Below, piece after piece: positions 53,677 to 64,000 of a stretch of DNA of 64,000 nt. The notes under the pieces are model-generated. The model was given only the letters and a program-made list of their open reading frames with translations. It did no database searches and was not told where the DNA came from. Position numbers and translations under genes: made by a program. Positions within the stretch are counted from its first letter, which is position 1, and the number at the start of each line of letters is the position of its first letter. Source of the DNA: Sanghuangporus weigelae (Eukaryota; Basidiomycota; Agaricomycetes; Hymenochaetales; Hymenochaetaceae); NCBI GenBank assembly GCA_033182465.1, contig CP137322.1:2046001-2110000 (forward strand), in the 5' to 3' direction.

Positions 53677-55250
53677 ATGCATGCTCACAACAAGGCCCGC
53701 AATCCTAGTGGAAGGCTGCAGCAACACCATCGCTCTGCCTCGGGCGGGGGTTCAAAAGTCGGGTTGAACAATCTTGCTCTTACTCAGACGGACTCGGCTC
53801 AGCAGAAGCAACAACAGAACCTCAAGAGGTCAGGTAACAGCAACAGTGCTGTTGATGTACGTTTTGTATTTCTTAATATTGTGGGTTATTCTCATACATG
53901 TCTTCTATTCAGCTACTTCAAGGTCGACCTACACATCTACGTGCCGCACATCTCACTTCCAATTCTCGAGTTCGGTCAAAGGAACAGATAACTGTAGCAC
54001 ACAAACGGGTGCATGCTCCCCCTTCGAACAAAGGCAAACAGCAGCAACCGCAGAACCGTCCACAAAGACCGAACTTCTCGATAGCGCGTTCAGATGACAC
54101 AACTGATTCCGATGACGAATGGGTCTCAAGCGAGAGTGGTGCGGCGACGCCGCAAATTCACCATGCCGTAGATACAGACGAAGAGGAGGAAGAGGCAAAC
54201 ACGGGTGGTCGAGGGACAGTGATGCCCGTTGAACGACAAAGAGCTATAGATGAATCACTGCCGCCTGCGAACAAGATGAATGGCGGAAACGATATCTACG
54301 GCAAAGCGGACCGAGCACCAAATGGGTTCGACGACGTGTCGACGCCTCGTGCAGAGCTCGATGTGGACCTGACGAGAGTTGATACTGTTCGGCCGGATAC
54401 TGCTGCTCGTACTGCCGCTGCCGTTCTTGTTCCTCCGACTTCTCAACAGGACGAGATGATTCCGCCTCCTGTTGTCCGAGTGCAAGCGCAATCCACGCCT
54501 GTGACTCCTGTTCCAACGCCTCCCCCTCCACCTATTCTCGAGCAGCCAACAGCGAAGGCCCCGCCCGTTCGACAAGTACGATCTGAAGCGCCTTCGCCGA
54601 CACAGTTACGGCAGAAGTCAGCGGCGAAACGAACGACGTTAGCTAGACATACCTCGACGCATGGAGATGTGAAAAGAGATATGCCCCTGCATCCGCTCAT
54701 CCGAGGACAGTCATACCACGGCACTGCACTCAGGCCTGCGCGGCTTGCGCCCCTCACAGTTAACTCCGAAGCTGCTCAAGCGCGGTTGACTGCATCGCCC
54801 TCGACTCCGAGTCGGGCAGGCTCGCCTTCGTACTTTTCGTCATCATTCAAAGAATCCCCTACCGGCACGTCAACCGACAGTCAGGATCGAGTACCGTCGA
54901 GAAAGAACTCGATATCCTCCTTGCACTCTGTCACAACGCTTCCGGCACCTGTTTCAACCCGGTTCGTAGGCGGTTGGGGAAGACCAGACCGCACACGGAC
55001 GCTTTCGACAATCTCAACTTCCTCTTCCTCCGCGGCTCTCACTGCATTGAGTACTTTACCCACCATGTCCCGACCGTCGTCGCCACCTCTCGTAGTGCGT
55101 TTCCCTGCGGAGAATCGAAGAGATCCTAACGAAGGGTTCCATCAACTATTACCACCACAATATCTTGCGACACACATGACGGTCCTCGCGAAGTACAATC
55201 CGTTATATGACTCATACGAACGGGTCATGCGTGCCAAACATGGACAGTGA
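53677..55250 (+). CDS. Ser/Pro-rich protein of unknown function
   Basis: Two exons: 53677-53856 and 53913-55250; 505 aa from the ATG at 53677 (MHAHNKARNPSGRLQQHH). In-frame ATGs at 53539 and 53598 lie upstream and would lengthen it; 53677 is preferred because it leaves room for a promoter between this gene and UTP6. The protein is mostly disordered: Gln/Asn-rich start, a conserved-looking 'DDTTDSDDEWVSSESG' patch with an acidic run (DTDEEEEEANT), Pro-rich middle (TPVTPVPTPPPPPILEQP), Ser-rich repeats, and a more ordered end (HQLLPPQYLATHMTVLAKYN, SYERVMRAKHGQ). No domain recognised. The W-V-S-S-E-S-G type patch is seen in several fungal regulators, but I would not assign a role. Confidence 0.68.
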
Positions 55251-58200
55251 TACCCTTGACCTTTGCTTTGTCCTTTCTTTCATCTTTCAGAATAGCAATA
55301 TTGGTGCGTCAGCCAGATAAGTCGTGTCTTACTCACCTGTCCAACTAACGCTTGATGTAGCCCCTTAGCCCCGACCTGTCTTGGTTAGACGTTTCGAACA
55401 GTGCAGCAATTTCCCAGCGCTATGCCATCGCGCGAATTCCTCTACGCAGTAACTTATTGATTTCAATCATCCCTTACGACACGACTGTCAACTGTCGAGC
55501 CTTATTGTACTGTATAATCCTCAGCTATTTGGATCGGAGGAGACTTCCAATGTCACTGTCATTCTTGACTTCAATCTTGCGAATCTCCCGCGTAATTATC
55601 TGGTATATGCTTCCTTTCTCTCTTTTACCTTTTCCTCTCTTCCGCTCCCTCGTACTTTCTTTATCATTCTTTGCAATACCGCCCTATCTCTTACTTGCTG
55701 CCTTACTTCTCTCTCCGTGTGTCCATAGGCGACTGACTTTATATTTCTTGTTTGCCTTTGTGACAGTAATATGTAGCTACATACATGCATACTTGTTTCG
55801 AAGTACTGCTATTTTCGACCCTGCGAGACCTGTGTTTGTCTGTTCGCCTTTTGCGATTATCGCGATGCCGATAATATACTTGACAATAATTTCCATTCGT
55901 TCTCTTGCAAGGGTTTTGGATGCTATGGACTTTGTCGGGGACTGGCGGGAATGGAATCGTGTCCGTGTCAATCAAAGCACCTTCTGACTTCTACCTTCCT
56001 TAGGCTGAACAATCCTACAGTCTACCGCTGCGGGAATCTCGCTGTGCACTAAGAAGTTCACCTTCATTACTCCTGCTTTCTTGTCGAGGTATCGTGCTGG
56101 CGGTGACTGCGGCGGCCACGTACGCACTATTGTGACATGTAAAATAAGGTATGTACAGTACATTTCAGTTTGTATCACATTCTTGCCAACTTGACGTCCA
56201 GGCGGCTACGGACGGTGCGAAGATCAATCTTCATTTAATTTTTTTGGAGAACCGAAAGTTACCGCAACCTGAGACTCGTGTGTGCGTACTTCTTGTAATC
56301 CTAAAGTTTTGGGGTTGTTGTGTGCAGCATCGGGAACTACATGTTGCATGAATTCATATGGACGCTAGAAGGGGATAGGAACGCACGAAAAATTCGGACG
56401 TTACTTGCGCATTCAAGATACATTACATAAACGTTTAAAGCTTGGCTTGCAGTAAACTTTGGATTTTTCTTTGCCGTCACAGATCCTCGAAATCCAGAGA
56501 TGGAAAAAATGCATAACGAAGGACTTCAACTAGGCATCAAACAACGTTATGCTTGAGTTTTGGGACTATGATAAGCCCTGTGAATGGTATGTAAATGAAT
56601 TTTTGAATTCAGAGTTTTTGAACATGGACTAAAAACAACTAAACTTCTACGCGCCTTCTGTTAGATTGCTATGTTTTCAATAAACAGTTTCGAGGCTACG
56701 GAACTTCCATGATTTCGTACAACTGGCTTATGGTCAAGTGAAGCTTCATCCCACGAATCTAGAAGACACGTACAAGCAAACATCTTGGCTGAGTTCAAGA
56801 AAAAAAATCCTTTCCCGATCCGATTCAAAATTACTGATAGGTCTATACGCATATCGTATTTATTCACTTCTGGCGAAGATGCCGTTGAGTCTTGAAGATC
56901 AAATTGAAAGCCGAGTCGGGATAGCCGTTCAAGAGCAGAGACTTTTACGTGGCTGTTTCCTTCGGGAATAGTTCTCGACCATAGAGGAGAATGAACTAGA
57001 CAAGCTTCTGCTTCGTGCACAGTGTACATCTCCGTGCGTCTCCTCGAGATTTGTGTGTTTTTTTCCAAATGCTACCTAGCCGAGATGATAACTCCGTGTT
57101 CTCAGAATCGATACAACTTCGGCGCTTCTGTATCCGGCGTTTTCCTTGATGTATACAGTCTCAAACACCTGCTTGTCGCCGCTGCATCTTTACCCGATCT
57201 TCGCTATGTGAAGACCAGGAAACCGATTTCTTCGGACGACTGGGATAATGCAGAATACCTCAGAAGAGTTTGCAACGCGGAACCCCAAAACGAAATAGGC
57301 TAGTATGCGTTTACTCTGGGAGAAGATTTGAGCTTGGAACTCTGTCCAGAGCTCACTTTAAGGATATCTGCGATTAGACCTATATTGACGGAAGGAATTG
57401 GACTCTTGCATCAGTGTTATCTGATATCTCTGGACAAGAATCCATTGGATCCACTCTCTCTGGTTCCTCTGGTTCCCTTCATAGACCAGATTCGCAAGTG
57501 GTTCAACTACAGGATGAGATTACTGCTTTGTTCTTGACTGTCAATCTTGAATTTTCCTATATTCTCGATATACAGCACGCCAATCGTAACTCTAGCCATT
57601 GGACTTATCCAGGGTCAGCGAAGTATCACAGCCACCCACCTGTTTAGGTACAGTCGTTTCTCCTTTGATCCAATCGTACACGTACAGCCGAGCTCGATGT
57701 GAGACACTTACGAACAGGTTGAAGTTGTGAGACACGAACTGATCTACGACTCTGGCCGTCGGTATCAAGACTCAGATTAGGACGCTCATTATGTAGGAAA
57801 GAGACTTTAATATGTAGGAAAGAGATATTATGTAGGAAAGGAAAGAGACTTTAATTGAATGAGGCCAGACAGTACTAGTGCAACGGGTGAGTATGTATTG
57901 CTATGTCGAAGCGATCAAAATGGCTGAAGTAATATTACGCCTGATGTTCCAGACGCGTTTGGACGCTGAGTAAAAATTTCAGTCGTGCTTCTCCAAGTCA
58001 TCGCCGCATCGCCGCAATGTACTCCAATGTTTTAGATCGAGGTAAAAAGTCTGGCTGGACTGTGAGTGGACAGAGCGTTGGTGACTCAGGTTTCTAGAAA
58101 TTTAGAAATGATAAAAATCTTTAAATCCAAGACATTTGTTTCCGAGATCAAGATCGACGTCGGCCCAAGGCGGCAATAGATCGGCATGATGGAGCTCCGA

Positions 58201-58652
58201 CTGAACGTGGCGCGGGAAAGGCGATGCATACCCGTTCCTGACTTCAACGGCATGGCATAGAGGGGCCGTCGCGTTCTTTCTTCCAAAATCACAAACTATT
58301 ACTCCACCAGCCCACCAGCGCAAGACTTTTTCAGGCTCAATATTCTGAAGAATATGACGCTGGACAGAAATAATCACGACAACAATTTCGGAGATTGATC
58401 GTTGTTTCTGTCTATAGCTAACGGATCCGCTTCTATTTGTTATGAAGTCGTGTTCAGCTGTATCGTTTCCCGGATGTGCTTCTAATGACGACAGAAGGAC
58501 AGGATGACATCAACTCGGTGCCGAGTACGTCCCCGTGCGTCAGTCGTGGGGGAACCACATATTTAACAGGAGCACTTGTGCTGGTCTGAGAAGTTGTTCA
58601 AGTCTCACCCTTCCGCACTCACTAGTATCTCCCCTCCAAGGAGTGATTCACC
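55251..58652. other. 3.4-kb gene-poor region
   Basis: 55251-56000 is T-rich 3' UTR-like sequence whose open frames encode only hydrophobic artefacts. 56600-57660 holds several open frames on both strands (minus ATG at 57029 to stop 56661, about 122 codons; plus frame 57100-57303 reading 'RYNFGASVSGVFLDVYSLKH'), none with a known motif or clear start. A short tandem repeat is at 57788-57855. 58380-58652 is the promoter of the FAS1 gene. Confidence 0.4.
57788..57855. repeat. short imperfect tandem repeat (TATGTAGGAAAGAGA-TTTAA)
   Basis: Three imperfect copies of about 20 bp, each containing TATGTAGGAAAG, then a partial one ending GAAAGAGACTTTAATTG. Simple local duplication of no known function. 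Confidence 0.65.
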
Positions 58653-59915
58653 ATGCGCTTTTCAACAGCTCTCTCGACGCTGGCCCTCTTAGCTGGCCCT
58701 GTTGCGGCTCAAAACACCACGTTTCTCACTGAACTCGTTCAGCAACTTCAAAGTCTCAATCTGACGTCTTTCATTAATGCCTCAACCGTCGCCAACCAGA
58801 CGTCTACCGGCCAGGCCTTGTTGGCCTCGCTTGGTTCTGGTCCTCAGACAATCTTTGCGCCTAACAATGATGCTTGTGCGTTTTGTTTTTCTTAATATAT
58901 CCTAAATTATTGACGTCACCAATTTAAGGGGCTGGAGCACTTCCTAACGTAACTTCCAGTGCTGAATCTCTTACAGAAGCATTGTCATACCATGTTGTTC
59001 CTGGCACCTTCAATACGACTGCGACGTACCCGAATACGACCATTGGGCGCACGTTGTTGAATTCATCTAGCGCAGTCTTCCTTGAAGGCAGCAAGCGCCA
59101 GGTGCTCGCGTGGTCAGATCAAAGCGGAACAGTTACCATTTTGAATCAGAAGTACGACTCACTCCTGATTATTTTATCTCATTTCTGATTTCTGATGGAG
59201 TTTCCATAACAGCACTCCCAATATAGTAGTCAACTCCACGACAGTAGGCAACATCACTGTTCACGTCACTACTGCGGTGATTGATTATCCGGGAGATTTG
59301 GAGGCAGCGCTTTTCGCAAACAACCTCACCTCATTCACCTCCGCTCTCCAAAACGCATCTCTGTTGGATACGCTCAACCGTCAGCATGGCGTGACTATCT
59401 TCGCTCCCTCGGATGCGGCCTTTGCTGCTGCACAACAGAATCTTTCTGCGGCGGGATCAAATGCTACTGTGCTCACGAACGTGCTAAGGAATCATGTGAT
59501 TAATGGCACCACCGTATACTCAGGCAACCTCATCGAACTAGGAGGCTCAAACGTAACAACCGGTGCTGGTGAGGGACTGAGCGCAACCTTCAACTCAACT
59601 GGCGGATTCGTGACAGTCGGAAACTCCACTGCGGGAATCACGACGCCGGATATCGTTTTGTGGAATGGTGTCCTGCACATCGTTGACAGTGTTTTGCTTG
59701 ACGGCGATTCTGATGAGAGCGCCGCTAGTAGCGCAGTGAGCTCTGCAAATGCCGCCGCCACGTCGTCCACAACAGAGTCCGGACCGATTGGATTCACGCC
59801 AACGCCAACGTCCGCTGGTAATGTTGCGACAGGCTCGTCAAGCTCCGCCGCTTCTAGCTTAGAGATTCCGCTGAGTATTTTCGGCGTTATTTTCGCAGGA
59901 GCACTCGCTGTTTGA
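58653..59915 (+). CDS. GPI-anchored fasciclin (FAS1) domain protein, two domains
   Basis: Three exons: 58653-58875, 58929-59151, 59213-59915; 382 aa. A signal peptide (MRFSTALSTLALLAGPVAA, cut before QNTT) leads into two FAS1 domains. The first runs about 20-165 with 'SGPQTIFAPNNDAW' and 'ALSYHVVPGTFN'; the second about 170-305 with 'GVTIFAPSDAAF', 'VLRNHVINGTTVY' and the closing 'LWNGVLHIVDSVLL'. Many N-x-S/T sites (NTT, NLT, NAS, NQT, NVT) suggest heavy glycosylation. The tail is Ser/Thr-rich and ends in a hydrophobic stretch (SIFGVIFAGALAV) typical of GPI attachment. FAS1 proteins mediate cell adhesion and wall contacts. Expected at the plasma membrane or wall. Confidence 0.92.
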
Positions 59916-60201
59916 GTTTCAAAAAGCTATCTATTTGATCTGTCATTCAATCCCGATTTGTTAAGTATGGAATCCTCGGACTCGAATTGTCGATTGGATA
60001 TTCTTTCATTTTTGGCTTCACAAGCTATCGTATTCTTGACACACGACGATTGTTCTGTTCTATTTCTTAGCTTATAATTGTATTAGTAGTTTCTTCTTTC
60101 TTATCTCGTTCGTTGTTTGTGTTTGATTTTACCTATTTGCGCATATTTTGATACGGCTAGATCATCGAAGGCGAAGACGTTCGTGTCTGCGTTTGCATAT
60201 T
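59916..60201. other. 3' UTR of the FAS1 gene up to the MITE
   Basis: T-rich sequence following the stop; no gene. Ends at the TA target site of the element at 60204. Confidence 0.5.
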
Positions 60202-60203
60202 AC

Positions 60204-60308
60204 AGTGTATCCGGAAAACCTTGTCCCCGCGCGACTTTTTTTCTTTCAAGCGCATGATTTCCTGGTTAGGTAGTACCTTCCGAAATAAGTAGTACCTTCC
60301 GTAAACAG
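60204..60308 (+). repeat. left terminal inverted repeat of the MITE
   Basis: Starts CAGTGTATCCGG and ends TTCCGTAAACAG; about 105 bp including an internal 19-bp direct duplication not found in the right arm. Confidence 0.8.
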
Positions 60309-60517
60309 TCGAACAAGATCGGCACCTGTGCCCTCGCGTCGATCAGCAATCAATTCTGTTCCCTCCCATGAACTTCTCACCCCAGCCACCAGATGTCATG
60401 CAAGTGGGCTGGATAGCCCACGGGAGGGCAAGAAAGGGCAAGGTGAGTGACCAGAGCAGAGGTTGAGGGGATAACGACGGTCGCTGCCTAGCTAGCACTC
60501 GCGTCGATCCTTCTGAG

Positions 60518-60604
60518 CTGTTTACGGAAGGTACTACCTAATCGGGAAATCACACGCGTGAAAGAAAAAAAGTCGCGCAGGGACAAGGTTTTCCGGATAC
60601 ACTG
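60518..60604 (-). repeat. right terminal inverted repeat of the MITE
   Basis: Reads CTGTTTACGGAAGG to CCGGATACACTG; reverse complement matches the left arm over about 87 bp with a handful of substitutions. Confidence 0.82.
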
Positions 60605-61292
60605 TAAATAAGCCCTGTTGAATAGTTCCCAGTGCGGTAGAACATAAACGAATCAGGTTATTTCAGATTGTTTGAGTAAGAGACTCGCTTGTACTCTGCG
60701 AGCATGCTGATCGGAGGTTGATTCGCATAATAATTGCTTGATCGCATCACGCTGAGAAGGTTATTTCCGATCAGTTCTGAGTCTGTTGGTGGTTAGTTGT
60801 TTTTCATGACAAATCAAAATCCTGACCACAGATACCTGCCAAATGGGATTAATATTGCTGTAGCAAACGAAATTCAGGTGATCTAGAATCGACCACATTA
60901 TATTATAAGTACATCGCATTGGACAAAACTATACACAGTATTCTAGATTTTCCGTTGGAACGAGAAACCGGCCAGTCACGGGAGGTATATTTTGCACTTT
61001 CTGGAATCCCAGTGTGGCTATAATATTTACTTCCGCATTGCACTTCGGCGGTCCGACTTGGTCTGGTGATGCGGACTAGTGTGGGCCCAGAAGATAATTG
61101 ATGTAAATTAATGCCAAGAATAGGCGTCGCTTGTGGCGCGTGAGTGAGCCTGAGCGGCATCCGGCAAACAGGGAGCGACGGAGAGAATAATGATATTAAA
61201 GCCATGCATGGTGTTACGCCCGGAGAACAATTAATGTTCCCTCCTCGAGTCTCGTTGTCCAACACGGATATTCCAGAGGAAAGTATCTAAGC
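60605..61292. other. spacer and promoter of the carboxylesterase gene
   Basis: About 690 bp with no gene. Short open frames on the minus strand (60903-61265) lack supporting features. Confidence 0.5.
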
Positions 61293-63170
61293 ATGCACGC
61301 TGTATTCAAACAGGGACTTGTCCTTGTTGCATTCGGGGTCGGACTTGTGCATGCTGTCGACCCACTTGTGGACGTTGGGAATACGAAATACCTTGGTACC
61401 GCGCTTCCGAACGGAATCAGCCAATGGCTTGGTATTCGATATGCGACACCTCCGCTCGGTAACTTGCGTTTTCGAGCTCCCGTTGACCCACCAGCGAATG
61501 ACACGGTTCAAGTAGCAAATACGGTGTGATCGTTCGCGTTAGTTTGGTAGAACTACTTATTGATATTCACCAACTCCATTCAGCATGGCCCAATCTGCCT
61601 GAGCACAGGCGCAAATTTCCCCCAGGCACGTCACTCAGAGGACTGTCTCTTCCTCGATGTCTTCGCTCCTTCAAGTGCATCAGCCATTTCTAAGTTGCCC
61701 GTCTTCTTTTTTATCCAAGGTGGCGGCTTAAATTCGCTCTCGAATGCCAACTACAATGGCTCGGAGTTGATCAAAGCAGCGGAAATGGATATGGTAGTGG
61801 TTACGCACAATTACCGAGTTGGACCGTATGGATTCCTTGCAAGTAAGGAAGTCCAGAGTGATGGCGACATCAATGTTGGAATTCTTGACCAAAGGAAGGC
61901 GCTTGAATGGGTGCATGAGCACATTTCCAAGGTATTTTGATCCGCTTCCGAGCGCCAGCATTTAGCATCTTGACACGGTAATTCATTAGTTTGGTGGTAA
62001 TCCGGAGCACGTCATCCTCGGCGGTGATAGCGCAGGAGCTCAATCGATTACACTTCACCTAACAGCATTCTCAGGCGCATCAACAGATCTCTTTCATGCT
62101 GTCATTGCCGAATCACAATCTTTCCCGCCTATTCTGACCGTCTCGGGAGCGCAATTTGAATATGACGCGCTCGTTGAGCGTGTGGGGTGTGCGAATTCCA
62201 CAGACTCGCTTGCATGCCTTCGCGCCTTGAATATAAGCACCCTCCAGAAAAACAATATCGCAATACCTTTCCCTGGAAGAGACAATCCGCCGAACTTTCT
62301 CTATGGAGCAATAGTCGACGGAAATTTCCTTTCGGACGTTCCATTCAGGCTTTTTGAGGAAGGGAAATTTGTGAAGGTACCTTCGGTTTTCGGGTACGTC
62401 ATTCATACTTGATTACAAGAAAAAGCGCTCACCTTTAAAAGTGACGATACAAACGAAGGTGAGCATTTCCATTCGAAACTTTACTTATCATGATTGACAG
62501 ATTGAAGGTACAATCTTCACTCCAACGAGCCTTGATTCGGAATCGGACATGGACAGCTTCCTATTGGATAACTTCCCTAAGCTGAATCAAACATCACTCG
62601 ATACGATCCATGTTTTCTATCCCGAATCAGAACAGTTTCCAGATCACGGAACTTTCTATTTCAATGCGGCGACCGCGTACGGAGAAATGCGATATATCTG
62701 TCCCGGTATTTTTATCAGCAACCAGATTCGAATGTTCAGAAACCCACGTCCGAACTGGCTCTACCAGTGAGTATGAATTCGAAGCTGCGATTTGATAGAT
62801 ACGTGACCAATGCGCATGTATTAGCTACAACGTGGAAGATCCAGATCAGGTGGCAGCAGGATTGGGCGTACCGCATACAGTCGAGATTTCAGCGATATGG
62901 GGACTTAACAGCACCACCGGAACTCCTCCAGCGAGTTATTTCACGACAAACGCGAACATCGTTCCGGTTATTCAAGGATACTGGACAAGCTTCATTCGAT
63001 CGTTCGATCCGAATACGCATCGTGCAGAAGGGACTGCGGAGTGGGTGCCGTTCGATGGGGAAAAAAGAATTCTGTTTCAGACAAATGCGACAAGAATGGA
63101 GATAATTTCTCAGGATCAGCAAGAGCGATGTGACTTCCTTACTAGCATAGCGATAGAACTTGAACAGTAG
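61293..63170 (+). CDS. secreted type-B carboxylesterase/lipase
   Basis: Six exons: 61293-61523, 61584-61931, 61990-62393, 62442-62458, 62508-62766, 62825-63170; 534 aa. Signal peptide MHAVFKQGLVLVAFGVGLVH (cut near HAV-DPL). Alpha/beta-hydrolase of the COesterase family: 'GIRYATPPLGNLRFRAP', 'SEDCLFLDVFAPS', oxyanion segment 'VFFFIQGGG', nucleophile elbow 'GGDSAGAQ' with S207, acid in 'DDTNEGTIF' (E333), and histidine in 'GVPHTVEI' (H437). Length fits fungal extracellular esterases and lipases. Exon 4 is only 17 nt and encodes the residues just before and including the catalytic glutamate. Likely hydrolyses ester substrates outside the cell; exact substrate not predictable. Confidence 0.9.
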
Positions 63171-63597
63171 TTATCGTTTAAAACGAGAAAAGATACGAGC
63201 AACAGAGAAACTCAAGCTCATAACGTCCTATACTACAGCATCCGACAGTACATATCTTTCGAATAGTCAACTTCGTAAACTTCAAGTATGTGGTTCTCTA
63301 CGTAAATTTTCACTTAACTTGTTTTCTTGATCATGTCACTCACTTCTTATTCTATGTACCTTAGCATACGACTACGTAGGGATGATAACCCCAAAGCAAA
63401 AGGACATACAAATAATAGTAAGAAAGTTCGTTCACAGGCTTTTGTCAATCATCACGTGAACATCGATCTTGTCGATCCAGACGCGTACGTGGCAAATCGC
63501 GTACCGTGTTTGCCTTCAAGTTCAGCATAAAGAGACTCACTCGGCCTTGTTTGGTCTTAACTTAACATCCGGTCCTGGTATCGATAGACTCTCGAGC
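63171..63597. other. spacer and promoter of the GOT1 gene
   Basis: 427 bp: 3' UTR of the esterase and promoter of GOT1. No gene seen. Confidence 0.45.
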
Positions 63598-64000
63598 ATG
63601 TGGCTTACGGATGCCCAAAGTTAGCTTCGTCTCGAAACAAATACCTCTTTCTCTAACCGTGGATATATTATTTTTTGTGCAGAAATTGGTGTTGCGCTGA
63701 CCTCGTTCGGCGTGTTGTTCATGCTACTCGGAGTCGTTCTATTCTTCGACGGAAGTTTACTAGCATTAGGGAATGTGCGATCATCTTGCTGAACGTAGCT
63801 TGTGTGCGTTATAGAGCTAATCTCGCGTTGTCGTCAGGTTCTCTTTCTCTCTGGGATTACGCTCATCATTGGCGCGAGAAAGACGTTCTACTTTTTCGCT
63901 CGCAAACAGAAGCTGCGAGGGACGATTTGCTTTTTCGGTGGTGTCGTACTCGTGTTCCTCAAATGGCCATTCGTGGGTGTCGTTATTGAGACATTCGGGT
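63598..64000 (+). CDS. GOT1: Golgi transport protein Got1 (5' part; runs off the window)
   Basis: Exons 63598-63619, 63683-63774 and 63838 to the window edge. The first exon encodes only MWLTDAQ, as is usual for Got1. Then 'GVALTSFGVLFMLLGVVLFF' and 'DGSLLALGNVLFLSGITLII', 'ARKTFYFFARKQKLRGTICF', 'GGVVLVFLKWPFVGVVIE': a small polytopic protein with at least three of the usual four membrane spans in the visible part. Got1 acts in ER-to-Golgi and intra-Golgi vesicle fusion together with Sft2. The remaining C-terminus is beyond the window. Confidence 0.9.

Larger units (their letters stand above)
60204..60604. mobile_element. Tc1/mariner-type MITE with long terminal inverted repeats and TA target duplication
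   Basis: 401 bp framed by TA dinucleotides (60202-60203 and 60605-60606). Both ends begin CAGTGTATCCGGAAAACCTT when read inward and stay complementary for about 85 bp with few mismatches (GTCCC-C/T-GCGCGACTTTTT and so on through TACCTTCCGTAAACAG). TA duplication and a CAGTG terminus are the marks of Tc1/mariner elements. No transposase frame is present inside, so this is a non-autonomous miniature element. The left arm carries an extra 19-bp duplication (TAGTACCTTCCG at 60271 and 60290). It lies between two secreted-protein genes. Confidence 0.85.

Noticed and set aside
55457-55987. Hydrophobic plus-strand frame resembling a polytopic membrane protein
   Set aside because: No ATG at the start, sits in T/C-rich sequence just after a stop codon, and the hydrophobic residues follow from pyrimidine richness.
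57770-57860. CRISPR-like repeat
   Set aside because: Only three imperfect adjacent copies without spacers, in a eukaryotic genome; a simple tandem repeat.
1-64000. tRNA, rRNA or biosynthetic gene cluster
   Set aside because: No cloverleaf with a GGTTCGAATCC-type arm was spotted and no backbone enzyme (PKS, NRPS, terpene synthase) is present.

Overview
The window is nuclear DNA of a filamentous basidiomyc­ete fungus, most likely an Agaricomycete. Almost every gene is broken by many short GT-AG introns (mostly 45-75 nt) with CTAAC/CTGAC-like branch sites. Promoters are pyrimidine-rich. The gene families present (basidiomycete aspartic protease, FAS1 GPI protein, LIM-RhoGAP, HAM1-like, 'calcofluor white hypersensitive'-type protein, MpaB/DUF2236) are typical of that group. 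No tRNA, rRNA, CRISPR array or bacterial-type operon was seen. All gene models below were assembled by eye from reading frames, splice signals and family resemblance; exon borders have not been tested against transcripts.

Layout. 1-5.2 kb: three tandem copies (first one partial) of a mitochondrial TPR protein resembling yeast Mgr3. 5.5-9.4 kb: a divergent pair of secreted enzymes, a GH16 glucanase (-) and a pepsin-type protease (+). 10.6-19.7 kb: a 1555-residue LIM-RhoGAP and a HAM1-like lipid-binding protein with an N-myristoylation signal. 20-28.2 kb: three minus-strand genes, ARPC2 of the Arp2/3 complex, a BTB/POZ protein and a PP5/Ppt1 phosphatase with an exceptional 754-nt intron. 28.9-30.2 kb: a Yap-like bZIP factor.

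31.6-36.6 kb is the most unusual part: a head-to-tail array of six units of a small acidic protein family I do not recognise. Three copies look intact (203-206 aa, two exons, second exon always 114 nt) and three are decayed. They share a promoter module (CACGTG followed by CATAAAGGTGGCTTGTAG). About 2 kb without a convincing gene follows.

38.6-55.3 kb: a cyclopropane-fatty-acid-synthase-like methyltransferase, an MpaB/DUF2236 oxygenase-like gene with reading-frame breaks, Mdm31, a tandem pair of calcofluor-white-hypersensitive-type proteins (the second with a frameshifted 3' end), a two-exon small secreted protein, UTP6 and a Ser/Pro-rich protein of unknown function. 55.3-58.6 kb is gene-poor. 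58.6-64 kb: a two-domain fasciclin GPI protein, a 401-bp Tc1/mariner-type MITE with TA target duplication, a secreted type-B carboxylesterase and the 5' part of GOT1.

Themes: local tandem duplication in three places (TPR x3, acidic protein x6, CWH-type x2) with decay of some copies; secreted enzymes and wall-associated proteins (GH16, aspartic protease, FAS1, carboxylesterase, small secreted protein) interspersed with conserved housekeeping genes for actin, Rho, vesicle, mitochondrial and ribosome-biogenesis functions.
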